Part shown: piece by piece, positions 1 through 8,158 of the stretch
How positions within the stretch are numbered: the first letter of the stretch is position 1
How the letters are laid out: each line of letters starts with the position of its first letter
From: CAZQKL01 sp964593895 [NCBI: uncultured bacterium]
GTDB taxonomy: Bacteria; DYJV01
Assembly (NCBI GenBank): GCA_964593895.1
Contig: CAZQKL010000036.1
Coordinates: 1-19,142 of the forward strand
Direction: 5' to 3'
Length of the DNA stretch: 19,142 bases
Program-made: the position numbers and the translations under genes
Notes under the pieces: generated by a model
What the model was told of the DNA's origin: nothing
What the model saw: only the letters and a program-made list of their open reading frames with translations
Databases searched by the model: none

Positions 1-301
1 TCCTGGCGGAAGATTAGATTTTGGAGAAAATTTAACCACATGCCTTAAAAGGGAGATAAAAGAAGAGGTTGGTATTATTATAAAAAATCAGAAATTTTTT
101 GATTTTTATGAAGTTTTTGCAGATGAAAATTATTATTTGGTTATGTATTTTGTTTGTAATGATTGGGAAGGAGAAGTTTTTATAAATACAGATGAAATTT
201 CAGAATTTTTATGGGTCACAAAGAAAAATTATTTAAAGTTTGACCTTGCAAATGGGACAAAAAAAATGTTAGAGAAATTTTTCAATGATTGGAATAATTG
301 A
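1..301 (+). CDS. Nudix hydrolase, 3' part (5' end outside window)
   Basis: The frame is open from base 2 to a TGA at 299-301 and gives about 99 residues of a Nudix (MutT-like) protein. The Nudix box is complete near the start of the visible part: G-RLDFG-E, seven residues, then REIKEEVGI, which matches GX5EX7REUXEEXGU exactly. The Glu residues of REIKEE are expected to bind the Mg2+ or Mn2+ that cleaves a nucleoside-diphosphate-linked substrate. The rest has the usual length and the Trp-containing C-terminal strand (EFLWVTKKN). The substrate cannot be told from sequence; NDP-sugar, nucleotide-cleaning or mannosyl hydrolase roles are all possible. Its last 17 bases overlap the next gene, so it is probably the first visible member of the lspA-lgt transcription unit. 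Confidence 0.88.
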   Translation, partial: PGGRLDFGENLTTCLKREIKEEVGIIIKNQKFFDFYEVFADENYYLVMYFVCNDWEGEVFINTDEISEFLWVTKKNYLKFDLANGTKKMLEKFFNDWNN

Positions 302-1427
302 AAAATATATAAAACTTTTTTTTTCAAATTTAAGTGAAATTAAATTATTAATCTCTCAAATTCCTTGTGAATTGAAAAAAGAAGGGTTTTTGTATGTTTG
401 TAAAAATCCAGAAAAAAAATGGGAGTTAATTGAAAGAATTTTTCAAATTGAAGATATTCAAAATATAGATTTTTTAATTTTCCCTGAGGATTCAATTCCT
501 TTTAAATATGTAACAAAATTTCTTGAACTTCTTGATAAAAAAATGAAAAAAAATAGTGTTGTTATTTTTGGTGTTGAACATATGAAATTTGAAAATTTCT
601 TTTCATTTCTTGAAAAATTTAGGGATGAAAATTCTGAAGCTTATGAAATCGTAAAAAATGATTTAAAAGATACTCCTTCTGCAAAACCTGTAAATTCCTC
701 TTTTATATTTTTAAAAGATAATTATGGAGAAAATAGCGTTTTTATTCAGGCTAAAACTCATCCATTTTTTGGAGAAGAAAGTCTTGATGTAAATACTGAT
801 TTGTATAGAAGCAAATATTTTTATCTTTTTTCCTCAACAATGATACCATTTAATTTTATGAATTTAATCTGCTTTGACTACGTTTATAGAGATAATTATT
901 GGTCAAATATATATGCAATTATAAAGAAGGCCAATGAATTGTTTTTTAGAAAGCGTCAGGAGCTTGATTTACTTGTAACTATTGAATGCAATCCAAAACC
1001 TGAACATAAAGTTTTTAGAGACATTTTAACAGGTTTTTATGGAGAACATCTTTTTAAAACTCCTGGAACAAGAAATACAATTTCTGTATTTGTAAATTCT
1101 TCAAAAGAATCATCTATTGAAGGGTTGCCAACTGAAGATGAAAGTTTTGGATATAGTTTTATTGCTTTAAATGAAATGTACAAACTAAATCCATTAAAGG
1201 TGTCTGAATTTTCAGTTGATAATTTTGGAGGTGCTCCTATAACAAGATTAAGATTTAATGATAAAACAAGACTTTTTCATGTTATGTTAAATTTTTTAAG
1301 AGATATTGACCCAAGAAGTTCAAGAGTTCCTGTTAAAATTATAGGAATTTATAAATATGAAAATTTAAAATGGGAAAAAATGTCAAGTGAGGAACTCGTT
1401 GCAGGAAAAGAGGTGTCAATAATTTGA
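285..1427 (+). CDS. Divergent nitrilase-superfamily (carbon-nitrogen hydrolase fold) protein
   Basis: This 380-residue soluble protein has no close family that I recognise, but the spaced catalytic signature of the nitrilase superfamily is visible. The glutamate is E68 in IFPEDSIP, the lysine is K157 in QAKTHPFFGEE (including the PFxGE glutamate of this family), and the nucleophile is C196 in LICFDYVYRD. Strand-like stretches flank each motif, and a later SVFVNSS segment (about 267-273) fits the conserved Asn strand. It is longer than a minimal nitrilase (about 270 residues), with a C-terminal extension from about 290. No signal peptide or membrane helix is evident. It overlaps the Nudix gene by 17 bases and lspA by 4. 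Lipoprotein N-acyltransferase (Lnt) uses the same triad but has a membrane domain that is absent here. An amidase or an acyl-transfer role is an inference only. The ATG at 285 lacks a clear Shine-Dalgarno sequence. Confidence 0.7.
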   Translation: MIGIIEKYIKLFFSNLSEIKLLISQIPCELKKEGFLYVCKNPEKKWELIERIFQIEDIQNIDFLIFPEDSIPFKYVTKFLELLDKKMKKNSVVIFGVEHMKFENFFSFLEKFRDENSEAYEIVKNDLKDTPSAKPVNSSFIFLKDNYGENSVFIQAKTHPFFGEESLDVNTDLYRSKYFYLFSSTMIPFNFMNLICFDYVYRDNYWSNIYAIIKKANELFFRKRQELDLLVTIECNPKPEHKVFRDILTGFYGEHLFKTPGTRNTISVFVNSSKESSIEGLPTEDESFGYSFIALNEMYKLNPLKVSEFSVDNFGGAPITRLRFNDKTRLFHVMLNFLRDIDPRSSRVPVKIIGIYKYENLKWEKMSSEELVAGKEVSII

Positions 1428-1906
1428 GAAGGGTTAAAATTTTCATCTCCTTGGTTGTTTTATTTGTAGCAATTGATTTTTTTTCAAAACAAATTATAAA
1501 GCATAATCTTCCAATTTTCGCCCATATTTCAATTATTGATAATTTTTTAAACATTGTTTATGTGAAAAATAAAGGAATAGCATTTGGATTTTTAAAAAAT
1601 CTTCCTGTAAAAATTAAAGATATTTTATTAATCTATTTGCCATTGGGAATTACGATTATTTTAAGTTTGTTAGTAATATTTTCAAAAAAAATTTCAAGAT
1701 TTAATTTTTTAGGTTTTACTTTAATTATTTCTGGAGCAATTGGAAATTTAATTGATAGATTTTTTTATGGATATGTAGTAGATTTTATAGATTTTCATTA
1801 TAAAAAATTTCACTGGCCTGCATTCAATTTTGCTGATAGTTTTATAACAATAGGAGTAATTTTGCTAATAATTGATGAATTTATAAAAAAAGTAAAGAGG
1901 AAATAG
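1424..1906 (+). CDS. lspA: Lipoprotein signal peptidase (signal peptidase II)
   Basis: LspA is an inner-membrane aspartyl protease that removes the signal peptide of prolipoproteins after Lgt has diacylated the lipobox cysteine. The 160 residues match the usual family length, with four hydrophobic segments (about 5-21, 66-86, 94-110, 138-152). The two catalytic aspartates are seen as D120 in GYVVDFIDF and D138 in FNFADSFITIG, and the GNLIDR motif (107-112) and D18-x-x-SK (18-22) are kept. The start is TTG at 1424, supported by AGAGGTG about 9 bases upstream and by a 4-base overlap with the preceding stop. The GTG of lgt overlaps its stop codon by one base (TAGTG), so both steps of lipoprotein maturation are translationally coupled. 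Confidence 0.96.
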   Translation: MRRVKIFISLVVLFVAIDFFSKQIIKHNLPIFAHISIIDNFLNIVYVKNKGIAFGFLKNLPVKIKDILLIYLPLGITIILSLLVIFSKKISRFNFLGFTLIISGAIGNLIDRFFYGYVVDFIDFHYKKFHWPAFNFADSFITIGVILLIIDEFIKKVKRK

Positions 1907-2682
1907 TGTTACCAACATTATTTAAAATTGGTAACATTTCAATTCATACATATGGGGTGTTGATTGCAATTGGTTTTATTGTTTCTTTAAAGATTTCCCA
2001 AATTTTTGCTGTAAAAGAGGGAATAAATAAAGAACTTATTTATGATTTTGCAGTATTTGTATTAATATTTGCAATTATTGGGGCAAGAATATTTTACATT
2101 TTTGAATATCATAGTTTTTATTTTAAACATCCATTTGAGATATTTAAGATATGGAAAGGTGGGCTTGTTTTTTACGGAGGATTAATTTTTGGCATTATTG
2201 CTGTAATTATTAATGTAAAAAGATACAAATTAAATCTTTGGAAAATAGGCGATATATTTCTTGTTGCGCTTCCTCTTGGTCAGTTTTTTGGAAGACTTGG
2301 ATGTTTATCTGCTGGTTGTTGCTATGGAAAGCCTTGCAATTTACCGTGGGCAATAAAATTTACAAATGAAGAAGCTCTTGCACCTAAAAATATATATCTT
2401 CATCCAACAGAAATCTATCATGCTCTTGCCAATTTAACAATTTTTTTTATTCTGTTTTTCTACTATAAAAAAGGAAATAAAAAATTTGATGGTGAAATAG
2501 CTTTATTGTATGGGATGTTGTATTCAATTGGAAGGTTTATAATTGAATTTTATCGTGGTGATTACAGGGGGCATATATGGATTTTTTCAATTCCTCAAAT
2601 TATTAGTATAATAATTTTCTGGATTTCATTGATAATCTATTTCATAAAAAGGAGGAAAAGCAATGAAAAAACTTTTTCCTGA
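1906..2682 (+). CDS. lgt: Prolipoprotein diacylglyceryl transferase
   Basis: Lgt moves diacylglycerol from phosphatidylglycerol to the lipobox cysteine of prolipoproteins in the inner membrane. The 258-residue protein has the expected run of about seven membrane segments. Family motifs are present: GARIFYI (59-65), KGGLVFYGG (84-92), the signature GRLGCLSAGCCYG (129-141, with the conserved R130), HPTEIYHAL (166-174) and GRFIIEFYRGD (209-219). The GxxCCYG form of the signature is the cysteine-rich variant found in several non-proteobacterial lineages; it replaces the NGE-type loop of the E. coli protein. Position 90 is Tyr where E. coli has an essential His, also a known variant. GTG at 1906 has AAGAGG 5 bases upstream. 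The 3' end overlaps the next gene by 20 bases. Confidence 0.96.
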   Translation: MLPTLFKIGNISIHTYGVLIAIGFIVSLKISQIFAVKEGINKELIYDFAVFVLIFAIIGARIFYIFEYHSFYFKHPFEIFKIWKGGLVFYGGLIFGIIAVIINVKRYKLNLWKIGDIFLVALPLGQFFGRLGCLSAGCCYGKPCNLPWAIKFTNEEALAPKNIYLHPTEIYHALANLTIFFILFFYYKKGNKKFDGEIALLYGMLYSIGRFIIEFYRGDYRGHIWIFSIPQIISIIIFWISLIIYFIKRRKSNEKTFS

Positions 2683-3223
2683 AAAAGAGAAGTCTCTGTT
2701 ATTAATTGTAGATTTTCAAGATTCAATCTTAAAAATTTTAAAAGACAAAATTGTTAAAATGCTTGAAAAAAATTTAACAATTTTAATTGAAATGGCAAAA
2801 TTTTTTAAACTACCAATTGTTGTTATGGAGCAAAATAATGAAAAATTAAAACACACAAATGAAAAAATCCAAAAAGTGCTTGGGGAATTTTACAAACCTA
2901 ATAATAAACTTTTTTTCAGTGGCTATCGTGATAAAAATATAAAGGAAATAATTAAAAGTTCTGGAAAATCTGATATAATAATTTGTGGGATAGAAACTCA
3001 TATTTGTGTTTTTCAATCTGCTTATGATTTAATAAAAGATGCGTATAATGTTTTTATAGTTTCAGATGCAGTTGGCTCAAGATATAAAATTAACTGGCAA
3101 ATTGGAATTGAGAAAATGAAGGATATTGGGTGTGAAATTTTAACAACAGAGATGTTATTATTTTACTGGCTTGAAAAAGTTGGAACAGAAGATTTTAAAC
3201 ATTTTTTACCACTGTTAAAATAA
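2663..3223 (+). CDS. Isochorismatase-family (cysteine) hydrolase
   Basis: The 186-residue protein is a cytoplasmic single-domain member of the isochorismatase-like family. The catalytic triad can be placed as D17 in LLIVDFQDS, K82 in NNKLFFSGY and C115 in GIETHICVFQSAYDL. The tail (TTEMLLFYWLEKVGTEDF, about 161-178) resembles the YcaC-like subgroup, whose natural substrates are mostly unknown; nicotinamidase, ureidoacrylate amidase or isochorismate hydrolysis are not specifically supported. The ATG at 2663 has a strong GGAGG at 2651-2655, inside the lgt gene. The gene closes the lspA-lgt run. No hairpin terminator is visible in the 58 bases that follow. Confidence 0.9.
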   Translation: MKKLFPEKEKSLLLIVDFQDSILKILKDKIVKMLEKNLTILIEMAKFFKLPIVVMEQNNEKLKHTNEKIQKVLGEFYKPNNKLFFSGYRDKNIKEIIKSSGKSDIIICGIETHICVFQSAYDLIKDAYNVFIVSDAVGSRYKINWQIGIEKMKDIGCEILTTEMLLFYWLEKVGTEDFKHFLPLLK

Positions 3224-3226
3224 AGA

Positions 3227-3255
3227 TTGACTATTTATTTTTTCCTTTGTATATA
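3227..3255 (+). promoter_or_regulatory. Sigma70-like promoter for the DUF494-topA-cbi run
   Basis: TTGACT at 3227-3232 (5 of 6 to consensus), a 17-base spacer and TATATA at 3250-3255 (4 of 6) lie in the only non-coding gap of this region. The predicted start near 3262 would leave a leader of about 20 bases containing the strong AGGAGGAGGG ribosome site at 3269-3278. The prediction rests on consensus and placement alone. Confidence 0.55.
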
Positions 3256-3281
3256 TAGCCAATTTTTCAGGAGGAGGGAAA

Positions 3282-3740
3282 TTGAAAAACAAAACTTTTA
3301 TTATTATTAATTTGATTTCAAGGTATATTGTTGAAAATGAAATTATTGATGAAGAGGATTTGATTAATGATTTATTAGATAAAGGATTTGATATAAAAGA
3401 GATAGAAATTGCTTTAAATTGGCTTGAAAGTATAGGCCTTGATATTAGAGCTAATGATTATCAATGGGAAAAAGGTTGGAGAGTTTTATCAGCAGAAGAG
3501 TATAGTGTTTTAACAACAGAAGCTAAAAATTATCTTTTTATGTTAAAAGAGAAGGGAATAATTGATAATGAAATTTTTGAAAATATCCTTGAAAGAATTA
3601 TGATTGCAAATCCAGAAAGAAAACTTGATATAGATGAAGTAAAACTTTTACTTTCCTTAATTTCATTTAACTCAATTGACACACCAGATAAGAATTTTTT
3701 AAAATTAATTAGTGGCGATGGAGATATCCTTTATAATTGA
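3282..3740 (+). CDS. smg: DUF494 / Smg-family protein
   Basis: The 152-residue cytoplasmic protein resembles the Smg (DUF494) family, whose function is unknown. The visible pattern is LLDKGFDIKEIEIALNWLE (about 31-49), then EEY..L...AKNYLFMLKEKGIID, then a long helix with ILERIMIA, and a final LDIDEVKLLLSLISFN, matching the family's helix order including the closing phi-FN. TTG at 3282 is chosen because AGGAGGAGGG lies just upstream at 3269-3278. Its TGA overlaps the ATG of topA (TGATG). In E. coli smg also lies beside topA, so the link is preserved here and supports both the family call and a role connected to DNA topology or processing, which is unproven. Confidence 0.8.
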   Translation: MKNKTFIIINLISRYIVENEIIDEEDLINDLLDKGFDIKEIEIALNWLESIGLDIRANDYQWEKGWRVLSAEEYSVLTTEAKNYLFMLKEKGIIDNEIFENILERIMIANPERKLDIDEVKLLLSLISFNSIDTPDKNFLKLISGDGDILYN

Positions 3741-5926
3741 TGAAGCTTGTTATAGTTGAATCACCTGCTAAAGCAAAAACCTTAAAAAAGTTTTTAGGAA
3801 AAGATTTTACAATTGAAGCTTCTTTTGGGCATGTTATAGATTTACCTAAAAATGAATTTGGAGTGGATATTGAGAAGGGATTTGAGCCTAAATACACTAT
3901 TATTGAAGGAAAAGAAAAAATCTTAAAAAAGATAAAAAAAAGTTCAGAAAAAGCAGAGATTATTTTCCTTGCTTCTGACCCAGATAGGGAAGGTGAAGCA
4001 ATTGCCTGGCATATTTCAAATTTTATAAATGTCCCAAAAGAGAAAATAAAAAGAGCTCTTTTTTTTGAAATTACAAAAGATGCTGTAAAAGAAGCAATTT
4101 CAAATCCTTCTGAAATTGATGAAAATAGATTTAATGCCCAGCAGGCAAGAAGAATTCTTGATAGAATTGTTGGATACAAAGTAAGTCCTCTCTTATGGAA
4201 AAAAATAAAAGCAGGATTAAGTGCAGGAAGGGTTCAAAGTGTTGCGGTAAGACTAATTTGTGAAAGAGAAGAGAAGATAAAAAATTTTGTTCCTGAAGAA
4301 TACTGGACTATATCAGCAATTGTTAATAATTTTGAAATAAAACTTGTTAAGAAAAACGGAAAAAAGATTAAAATTCCTGATAAAAAAAATGTTGATGAAA
4401 TTGTTAATTATTTAAAAAATCAGGATTTTATAATTGTCAAAGTTGAAATAAAAGATAAAATAAAATCTCCACCTCCTCCATTTATTACAAGTACTTTACA
4501 ACAGGAAGCTTCAAGCAGATTAAATTTTAGACCTTCAAAAACTATGCAGATAGCTCAATCCCTTTATGAGGGAGTTGATATTGGTGAAGGTCCTGTGGGA
4601 TTAATAACTTATATGAGGACAGATTCTTATAGAGTAGCAGATATTGCAATAAAAAGCGCAAGAAATTTTATAAAAAATAATTTTGGGGATAATTATATCC
4701 CAAAAAGAATAATTCAATATAAATCAAAAGGGAAAAAAATTCAGGATGCTCATGAAGCAATAAGACCAACTTCAATATATAGAACACCAGAGAGTATTAA
4801 AAAATTTTTAACTTCAGACCAGTATAAATTATATAAGCTAATTTGGGAAAGATTTATTGCTTCTCAGATGAGCCCTGCAGTTTATGAACATACAACAGTG
4901 ATTGTGAAAGCTGGTGAATATGAATTTATTGGTGAAGGCTTAAAACTAAAATTTGATGGATTTTTAAAAATTTTAACTCAATTAAAAGAAAAGGAAAAAG
5001 AAATTCCTAAATTAAAAGTAAATGAAAAACTAAAATTAGATAAAATAATTCCAAAACAACATTTTACAGAGCCACCTCCAAGATATACAGAAGGAACTTT
5101 GGTTAAAGCTCTTGAAGAGAAAGGGATAGGAAGACCATCTACTTATGCACCTACAATAGCAAATATTGTGGAAAGAAAGTATGTTGAAATAAAAGATAGG
5201 AAAATTTACCCAACAGAACTTGGAAAAATTGTTAATAAATTACTTGTTGAGCATTTTCCTGAGATTTTTAATGTTAATTTTACAGCATTAATGGAAGAAA
5301 ATCTTGATAGAATTGAAGCTGGAGAGCTTTTCTGGAAGGATATTTTGTATCAATTTTATGAAAAGTTTAAAGAAACTCTTGAAAAAGCATATAAGAATAT
5401 TCAGCATATAAAAACAATTATTGAAGAAAGTCCTTTTATTTGTGAAAAATGTGGAAGTAAAATGGTTGTGAGATGGGGTGAATATGGGAAATTTTTAGCA
5501 TGCTCAAATTATCCAAATTGTAAAAATACAAAACAGTTAAAAATCGCAGATGATGGCACATTACAGATTGATGAACCAGAAAAAAGTGGTGAGATTTGTG
5601 AAAAGTGTGGAGCTGAAATGATTATTAAACAAGGGAAATATGGAAAATTTTTAGCATGTTCTAATTATCCAAAATGCAAAAATACAAAACCTATTTCAAT
5701 TATGAAATGCCCTCTTCCAGGATGTAATGGTGAAATAATTTTAAGAAGAACTAAAAATGGTAAAAAATTTTATGGATGCACAAATTATCCAGAGTGTAAA
5801 TTTGCTTCATGGGATGAACCAGTTGATAAAATTTGTCCAGAATGTGGATGGCCATATCTTATAAAAAAGAAAAAATATTATTATTGTCCCAATTCAAAAT
5901 GCAAATACAAAGAAAAAATAAGTTAA
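3740..5926 (+). CDS. topA: DNA topoisomerase I (type IA)
   Basis: TopA relaxes negative supercoils by a transient 5'-phosphotyrosine break. The N-terminal TOPRIM domain has VESPAKAKTL with the catalytic Glu (E7) and ASDPDREGEAIAWH with the DxD acidic pair (D80, D82). The active-site tyrosine is about Y291 in GLITYMRTDS. The central KGIGRPSTYAPTI motif is present. The C-terminus carries four zinc ribbons with paired cysteines near 568/571/588/594, 620/623/640/646, 657/662/680/686 and 699/702/716/721; this arrangement is typical of bacterial TopA. The 728 residues are a normal length. ATG at 3740 is preferred to the TTG at 3737 because it forms the TGATG overlap with the upstream gene. The cbiD gene starts inside its last 28 bases. 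Confidence 0.97.
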   Translation: MKLVIVESPAKAKTLKKFLGKDFTIEASFGHVIDLPKNEFGVDIEKGFEPKYTIIEGKEKILKKIKKSSEKAEIIFLASDPDREGEAIAWHISNFINVPKEKIKRALFFEITKDAVKEAISNPSEIDENRFNAQQARRILDRIVGYKVSPLLWKKIKAGLSAGRVQSVAVRLICEREEKIKNFVPEEYWTISAIVNNFEIKLVKKNGKKIKIPDKKNVDEIVNYLKNQDFIIVKVEIKDKIKSPPPPFITSTLQQEASSRLNFRPSKTMQIAQSLYEGVDIGEGPVGLITYMRTDSYRVADIAIKSARNFIKNNFGDNYIPKRIIQYKSKGKKIQDAHEAIRPTSIYRTPESIKKFLTSDQYKLYKLIWERFIASQMSPAVYEHTTVIVKAGEYEFIGEGLKLKFDGFLKILTQLKEKEKEIPKLKVNEKLKLDKIIPKQHFTEPPPRYTEGTLVKALEEKGIGRPSTYAPTIANIVERKYVEIKDRKIYPTELGKIVNKLLVEHFPEIFNVNFTALMEENLDRIEAGELFWKDILYQFYEKFKETLEKAYKNIQHIKTIIEESPFICEKCGSKMVVRWGEYGKFLACSNYPNCKNTKQLKIADDGTLQIDEPEKSGEICEKCGAEMIIKQGKYGKFLACSNYPKCKNTKPISIMKCPLPGCNGEIILRRTKNGKKFYGCTNYPECKFASWDEPVDKICPECGWPYLIKKKKYYYCPNSKCKYKEKIS

Positions 5927-6990
5927 GATATGGATTTTCTACAGGTGCATGTGCTTCTGCTTCAGCAAAAATAGCTCTTCTTTCAATTATTAATAATAAG
6001 CCAATTAAAGATAAAGTGTCAGTTTGGTTTCCAGAAAATAAATATTATAAATTTAAAGCAGAAAAAGTAGAACTAATTTCTGAAAATAAAGCAATGGCAA
6101 TTGTAAAAAAATTTGCTGGAGATGACCCTGACATAACAGATGGAGCATTAATTGGAGCAATTGTAAAATATGAAAAATCTAATAATTTAAAAATAGAGAT
6201 TACAGGTGGAAAAGGGGTTGGAAAAGTTACCAAACCTGGACTTCCAGTTAAGGTAGGTTCTCATGCAATTAATCCAGTTCCTAAATTAATGATAAAAAAA
6301 AATATTAAAGAGGTAGTGAGTTCTGGAAATATTTGGGTAGAAATATTTGTTGTTAATGGAGAAAAGCTTGCTAAAAAAACTTTAAATCCAAAACTTGGAA
6401 TTATTGGTGGAATATCAATTTTAGGGACAACAGGTATTGTAAAACCTTTATCTATCCAAGCATGGTTAGATACAATAAAAGTTGAAATGAATGTAGCTTT
6501 ACATCAAGGAATTAAAGAAGTTGTTCTTGTCACAGGTAGAACAACTGAGAATATTTTAAAAAAAAATTACAATTTTAAAGATGAAGCTTTTGTAACAGTA
6601 GGTGACCATGTGGGTTTTTCATTGAAAGAAGCAGTTAATAAAGGATTTAAAAAAATAATTTTTGCTGGAATGTTTGGGAAATTTACAAAAGTTGCTTCTG
6701 GAGAATTTCAAACTCATGTAAAAAATTCAACTTTAACTATGAAAAAAATTTTAATATTTTTTAAAGAGACAAATATTAAAGATGAGAGTTTTGAAAAGAT
6801 AATTTTAAATTCAGTTACCGCAAGAAATGTTTTTGAAGAGGCTGTTAAGAGAAGTTATTTTGATTTTTTGAATTTAATATGCAAAAGAGTTTGTGAAAAT
6901 TGTTATAAATACATTTCTGGAAAAATTCCTGTAAAAACAATTTTAGTTGATTATAAAGGAGAAATAGTTGCAGAAGCAGAGAAAAATTAA
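5899..6990 (+). CDS. cbiD: Cobalt-precorrin-5B (C1)-methyltransferase
   Basis: CbiD acts in the early-cobalt (anaerobic) branch of adenosylcobalamin synthesis, methylating C1 of the corrin ring with SAM. Family motifs appear in order: LRYGFSTGACASASAK (9-24), FAGDDPDITDG (72-82), GGKGVGKVTKPGLP (103-116), INPVPK (124-129), GIIGGISILGTTGIVKPLS (167-185), VTGRTTE (211-217) and GMFGKFTKVASG (257-268). The ATG at 5899 gives 363 residues with the expected short lead before LRYGF; it lies in topA and has no clear Shine-Dalgarno sequence, so coupling to topA translation is likely. Its end overlaps the cbiE-cbiT fusion by 23 bases. No cobalamin riboswitch can lie in front because the upstream DNA is topA coding sequence. 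Confidence 0.95.
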   Translation: MQIQRKNKLRYGFSTGACASASAKIALLSIINNKPIKDKVSVWFPENKYYKFKAEKVELISENKAMAIVKKFAGDDPDITDGALIGAIVKYEKSNNLKIEITGGKGVGKVTKPGLPVKVGSHAINPVPKLMIKKNIKEVVSSGNIWVEIFVVNGEKLAKKTLNPKLGIIGGISILGTTGIVKPLSIQAWLDTIKVEMNVALHQGIKEVVLVTGRTTENILKKNYNFKDEAFVTVGDHVGFSLKEAVNKGFKKIIFAGMFGKFTKVASGEFQTHVKNSTLTMKKILIFFKETNIKDESFEKIILNSVTARNVFEEAVKRSYFDFLNLICKRVCENCYKYISGKIPVKTILVDYKGEIVAEAEKN

Positions 6991-8158
6991 AGTAATAGGA
7001 ATTGGACCGAATGGGGAATGTTTTTATTTAGATGAAATTTATTCAGCTGATATTTTAGCTGGAGGCAAAAGATTATTAAATTTTTTTAAAAATGTAAAAT
7101 GTGAAAAAATTGTGCTTGATAAAAATTTAAGGGAAACTTTAAATGAATTAAAAGGTAAAGATAGTAAAATAGTAATTTTAGCCTCCCAAGACCCATTATA
7201 CTTTGGGATTGGAAAGAGTTTAATAGAAATTTTTGGTCAAGATAATTTAGAATTTTATCCATATTTAAATTCTGTTCAACTATTATGTGCAAAAGCTAAG
7301 ATAAATTATGAAGATTTTGTTCATGTATCTTTTCATGGTAGAGAAATTAATGAAAAAACTATTGGGAAAATAAAATTCAATTCAAAAATAGCTGTTTTAA
7401 CAGATAAAAAAAATAACATAAAAAGAATAGCAAAAGTTTTAATAAAATACTTGCCTGAAAATACAAAAATCATTCTCGGTCAAATGATTGGGACAAAAAA
7501 TGAAAATATAGTTGAGACAGATTTAATCTCACTTTTAAAAATTAAACCCACCTCCCTTGATACTTTTTTGATTTTTAATGAACATCCATATAAGATTGAT
7601 TTTGGAATTGATGAAAATGAATATTTTCATTCTGCAGGATTAATAACGAAAAAAGAGATAAGAGCTGTAACATTATCTTATCTAAATTTGCAAAAAGATA
7701 GTATCTTGTGGGATATTGGTGCAGGTTCTGGGGCAGTATCAATTGAAGCTGGAAATTTTTGTTATGAAGGAAAAGTTTATGCAATTGAGAAAGATGAAGA
7801 AAGAGTTAAATTAATTAAAAAAAATATAAAAAAATTTAAAACTCATAACGTTTATGTGGTTCATGGCAAGGCACCTGAAATTTTAAAAAATCTTGAAACT
7901 CCAGATAGAATTTTTATTGGGGGATTTTCAGGGAATTTTCTTGAGTTACTTGAATTATTATACAAAAAATTTAAAGGGATAGTAGTTGCAAATCTTGTGA
8001 GCATTGAAAAATTAAACATTTTAGTTAATTTTTCAGTTTTGCACAATTTAAAATTTTCAATTTCTTCTTTACAGGTAAATAATTTAAATGAGATAGGGGA
8101 TAATCACTATTTTAAAAGTCAAAATCAGGTTTACATCTGTAAAATTGAATTTATTTAA
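6968..8158 (+). CDS. cbiET: Fused CbiE-CbiT: precorrin-6Y / cobalt-precorrin-7 C5 and C15-methyltransferase, decarboxylating
   Basis: This 396-residue protein joins two cobalamin enzymes, as in CobL. Residues about 7-205 are CbiE, a tetrapyrrole methylase, with [10 protein letters not shown] (8-17), the [13 protein letters not shown] loop (70-82) and VSFHGRE (120-126). Residues about 220-396 are CbiT, a Rossmann SAM methyltransferase, with [14 protein letters not shown] (220-233), SAM loop [13 protein letters not shown] (248-260) and FIGGFSG (316-322). Together they methylate C5 and C15 and remove the C12 acetate carboxylate of the corrin. Q74 sits where CbiE proteins usually have Gly in (S/T)GDP, which is unusual in the SAM-site loop. 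TTG at 6968 is chosen because AGGAG at 6957-6961 lies 6 bases upstream. The 3' end overlaps the convergent dnaJ by 8 bases. Confidence 0.94.
   Translation: MQKQRKIKVIGIGPNGECFYLDEIYSADILAGGKRLLNFFKNVKCEKIVLDKNLRETLNELKGKDSKIVILASQDPLYFGIGKSLIEIFGQDNLEFYPYLNSVQLLCAKAKINYEDFVHVSFHGREINEKTIGKIKFNSKIAVLTDKKNNIKRIAKVLIKYLPENTKIILGQMIGTKNENIVETDLISLLKIKPTSLDTFLIFNEHPYKIDFGIDENEYFHSAGLITKKEIRAVTLSYLNLQKDSILWDIGAGSGAVSIEAGNFCYEGKVYAIEKDEERVKLIKKNIKKFKTHNVYVVHGKAPEILKNLETPDRIFIGGFSGNFLELLELLYKKFKGIVVANLVSIEKLNILVNFSVLHNLKFSISSLQVNNLNEIGDNHYFKSQNQVYICKIEFI

Noticed and set aside
3709-4179. 156-residue minus-strand open frame inside topA
   Set aside because: It is a shadow of topA, with a Phe/Ser-rich composition typical of antisense reading of Lys/Glu-rich codons and no ribosome site or family match.
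5833-5898. Longer CbiD starting at 5833
   Set aside because: The extra 22 residues are topA zinc-ribbon codons read out of frame and are not part of any CbiD lead sequence.
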